A stretch of 7,936 nucleotides of DNA, from the NCBI GenBank assembly GCA_937868555.1, contig CALMNI010000113.1, forward strand, positions 1 to 7,936. Direction: 5' to 3'. Source of the stretch: an uncultured bacterium. GTDB lineage: Bacteria > Patescibacteriota > Patescibacteriia > Patescibacteriales > Patescibacteriaceae. The notes beneath the pieces were generated by a model. The model was given only the letters and a program-made list of their open reading frames with translations. It searched no databases and was not told where the DNA came from. A program made the position numbers and the translations under genes. Shown here in pieces: positions 6,438 through 7,936 of the stretch; positions within the stretch are counted from its first letter, which is position 1; every line of letters starts with the position of its first letter.

Positions 6438-7385
6438 TTATATTTTTACAGCTGCCCGTAATTTAGCGCTACGCGAGCGGGGGTTGCTCTCAATTTCTTC
6501 AGACGTAGCTTCAACGGGCTTTTTTGTTACAATGTTGAGCCAGGCACTATGGCCGCAGCGGCAGAGCGGAAACTTTGGCGGACAAATACAACCAGTGCTT
6601 TCTTTCTTAAAAAATTGCTTTACGATGCGATCTTCCAAGCTATGGAAAGAAACAACGACAATCCTTCCTCCCGTCTTTAGAATTCCCCGTAAAGAAGCCA
6701 GCGCTTGCTCCAAATTCTCCAGCTCGTCATTAGTCGCAATACGCAAGGCCTGAAAAGTTCGGGTTGCAAAGTGCAGACGGGAACCGTGCCTGTATGCCGG
6801 CGGAACCCCCTTGCTAATCGCTTCCACTAAGGCATCAGTTGTTTCAATGGGAGCCACTTTGCGAGCGGCGGCGATCGCGCGGGCAATTGGGCGGGCGAAG
6901 CGTTCTTCACCAAAGCGTCCAATTATCCGTGCGAGCTCCTCAGCCGGCGTAGCATTTACAATTTTAATTGTCTGCGCGGCCGAAATGAGCGAACCAAAAG
7001 CCATGCTTAGCGGCGCAGAATTCTGAAAAGAAAATCCCCTATGTCTATCTTCAAGCTGTCCTGATGATAAACCGAGATCAAAAACAACCCCAGCCACGTC
7101 GCATGACGCGCCGAATGTTTCTTCAGCAATGCTTTTAATGTCTTTAAAGTTTGCATGGGCTAGTGATACATTGCCGATAGCATCTTCGGCAATTTTTAAT
7201 TTGGCATTTTCAAGCGCGAGTTCGTCCAAATCAAGAGCAAGCACCTGTCCGGAAGATCCGACTCGTTCGGCGATTGCAAAGGTGTAACCTCCGCCACCAA
7301 GGGTCGCGTCAATAATCCGTTCTCCAGGCTTTGGATCAAGATACTGTAATACTTCCGAAAGCAGAACTGGCGTGTGTTTGTACAT
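6438..7385 (-). CDS. rsmH: 16S rRNA (cytosine(1402)-N(4))-methyltransferase RsmH (MraW)
   Basis: A 315-residue SAM-dependent methyltransferase; the family N4-methylates C1402 in the decoding centre of 16S rRNA. Visible landmarks are HTPVLLSEVLQYL (4-16), the SAM loop DATLGGGGYT (26-35), acidic strand end ALDLDE (50-55), DLGLSSGQLED (103-113), GFSF (117-120), RTFQALRIATNDEL (209-222), SFHSLEDRIVKQFF (246-259), a four-Cys segment CICPPKFPLCRCG (266-278) and the C-terminal NPRSRSAKLRA (301-311). Length is normal. One oddity is that the widely conserved DMRMD motif after GFSF reads SMAFG at 127-131. The gene begins 6 nt after the mraZ stop. A GGAGAG lies 15 nt upstream of the ATG, too far for normal spacing. 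The conserved N-terminus supports this start. Confidence 0.96.
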   Translation of the reverse strand: MYKHTPVLLSEVLQYLDPKPGERIIDATLGGGGYTFAIAERVGSSGQVLALDLDELALENAKLKIAEDAIGNVSLAHANFKDIKSIAEETFGASCDVAGVVFDLGLSSGQLEDRHRGFSFQNSAPLSMAFGSLISAAQTIKIVNATPAEELARIIGRFGEERFARPIARAIAAARKVAPIETTDALVEAISKGVPPAYRHGSRLHFATRTFQALRIATNDELENLEQALASLRGILKTGGRIVVVSFHSLEDRIVKQFFKKESTGCICPPKFPLCRCGHSAWLNIVTKKPVEATSEEIESNPRSRSAKLRAAVKI

Positions 7386-7391
7386 GTACGC

Positions 7392-7820
7392 TTAGCTTAT
7401 CTCTCCGAGCGCTTCAGCAATTTCATTGCTTTGCTTTTCGGTTTCCATTTTAAATTTATTCCAAGCTTCTTCATTCCAGATTTCCAAACGGTTATACAAG
7501 CCAGCGACTACCACCTTTTTTGAAAGCTTGGCAAAATCCCTAAGGTATTCCGGCAAAGTTACTCTCCCCTGTCCGTCGAAATCAACATCCATCGCCCCTG
7601 CTAAAATAAAACGGGCGAGGCTGCGATCGTTGGCTTTGTTAAACGGCAAAGCGGAAATCTTATCGGCCAGCTTAATCCATTCTTTTTTCGTATACACCAC
7701 TAAGCAAGCATCGAGTCCCCTTGTTACGACAGCTCCGCCGCGTAAGAGTTGGCGAAACTTTGCCGGAACGGCGACTCTGCCCTTCTCATCGATAGTGTGG
7801 CTGTATTCACCGATAAACAT
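7392..7820 (-). CDS. mraZ: Transcriptional regulator MraZ
   Basis: A 142-residue protein of normal family length with two tandem SpoVT/AbrB-type halves. The first opens with MFIGEYSHTIDEKGRVAVP (1-19), containing DxxxR at 11-15. The second has DGQGRVTLPEYLRDF (82-96), with DxxxR at 82-86. In the family these form a ring-shaped oligomer that binds spaced direct repeats upstream of mraZ and in E. coli represses its own operon. The expected repeats are present in front of this gene, so autoregulation is likely. The start is fixed by the conserved MFIGEY N-terminus. The leader from the predicted transcription start (about 7884) is about 64 nt and has no Shine-Dalgarno sequence: the bases before the ATG are CTCTCCTTCAAAAC and then AAACCATT. 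Confidence 0.96.
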   Translation of the reverse strand: MFIGEYSHTIDEKGRVAVPAKFRQLLRGGAVVTRGLDACLVVYTKKEWIKLADKISALPFNKANDRSLARFILAGAMDVDFDGQGRVTLPEYLRDFAKLSKKVVVAGLYNRLEIWNEEAWNKFKMETEKQSNEIAEALGEIS

Positions 7821-7853
7821 AATGGTTTGTTTTGAAGGAGAGTTATACTCAGC

Positions 7854-7862
7854 TTATCCACA
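7854..7862 (+). promoter_or_regulatory. Perfect match to a DnaA box, overlapping the third MraZ box
   Basis: The plus strand reads TTATCCACA, identical to the strong E. coli-type DnaA box, in the mraZ leader. It shares bases with the third MraZ-type box (TGGAT on the minus strand). It may be a true DnaA site or simply a diverged MraZ repeat that happens to fit; the sequence alone cannot separate these. Confidence 0.35.
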
Positions 7863-7880
7863 ATTCCCCACTTTTCCCCT
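7856..7880 (-). promoter_or_regulatory. MraZ operator: three boxes at 10-bp spacing
   Basis: On the minus strand the boxes are AGGGG (7880-7876), TGGGG (7870-7866) and TGGAT (7860-7856), each 5 bp with 5-bp spacers, giving one repeat per helical turn. This is the layout described for E. coli MraZ (TGGGN repeats separated by 5 nt). The 10-bp units also share flanking bases (GAGGGGAA, GTGGGGAA, GTGGATAA). They begin about 4 bp downstream of the predicted transcription start, where a bound MraZ ring would block initiation or early elongation. Confidence 0.8.
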
Positions 7881-7890
7881 CAATACAGTA

Positions 7891-7919
7891 ATTATACACC
7901 ATTTTTTGCCTCGAGTCAA
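7891..7919 (-). promoter_or_regulatory. Main sigma-70-type promoter of the mraZ operon
   Basis: The minus strand carries TTGACT (7919-7914), a 17-nt spacer and a perfect TATAAT (7896-7891). The predicted start is near A at 7884. It is the only strong promoter seen upstream of the seven closely packed genes, so it probably drives all of them. Confidence 0.85.
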
Positions 7920-7936
7920 TCCAACTATTCCACCTC

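Noticed and set aside
6301..6753. A 150-codon plus-strand open frame across the ftsL/rsmH junction
   Set aside because: It lies antisense to two well-supported genes, has no recognisable motif, and crosses their boundary. It is a shadow of the real frames.
7834..7840. GAAGGAG on the plus strand, resembling a Shine-Dalgarno sequence
   Set aside because: No plus-strand start codon with an open frame follows. On the minus strand, where mraZ lies, it reads as CTCCTTC and cannot act as a ribosome binding site.

Overview
The window looks like chromosomal DNA from a small-genome bacterium of the Patescibacteria (CPR) type, possibly a Parcubacteria-like lineage. This placement is inference. It rests on a shortened MurF that begins almost at its P-loop, a secreted M23 peptidase fused to GAGPGGGPHVR-type FG-GAP repeats, very tight gene packing, and the lack of normally spaced Shine-Dalgarno sequences. 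No 16S gene is present to settle it. The reading frames fit the standard bacterial code: no in-frame UGA is needed, and all seven complete genes end in TAA.

Every supportable gene lies on the minus strand, so transcription runs right to left. At the right end is a near-consensus sigma-70-type promoter (TTGACT, 17 nt, TATAAT at 7919-7891). It is followed by three 5-bp boxes at exact 10-bp spacing (7880-7856) that match the known operator pattern of MraZ. Downstream come mraZ, rsmH, an ftsL-like gene, ftsI and murF, which form the start of the classical division and cell-wall (dcw) cluster, with gaps of 6, 12, 3 and 1 nt. Instead of mraY, murD, ftsW and the rest, the next genes are a pterin-4a-carbinolamine dehydratase and a secreted M23 peptidase with a C-terminal repeat domain, after gaps of 27 and 30 nt. 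A clear intrinsic terminator follows 11 nt past the last stop. One promoter, seven genes and one terminator suggest a single transcript of about 7 kb.

To the left of the terminator, with its own promoter whose -35 box overlaps the terminator T-run, is a patatin-like phospholipase gene that runs off the window edge.

Functionally, MraZ would autoregulate the operon and RsmH would methylate 16S rRNA. FtsL and FtsI would act in septal peptidoglycan synthesis, and MurF would complete the UDP-MurNAc-pentapeptide precursor. The M23 enzyme would cut peptidoglycan outside the membrane, with its repeats as a probable binding or surface domain. The pterin enzyme has no obvious role here.

I found no strong evidence for a wholly new system. 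The points most worth following up are the altered gene content after murF, a charged helical insertion in FtsI, the trimmed MurF, a perfect DnaA box overlapping the third MraZ box, and the absence of Shine-Dalgarno signals. No gene-free stretch exceeds 300 bases. The longest are the 116-base mraZ upstream region and the 88-base gap at 754-841.
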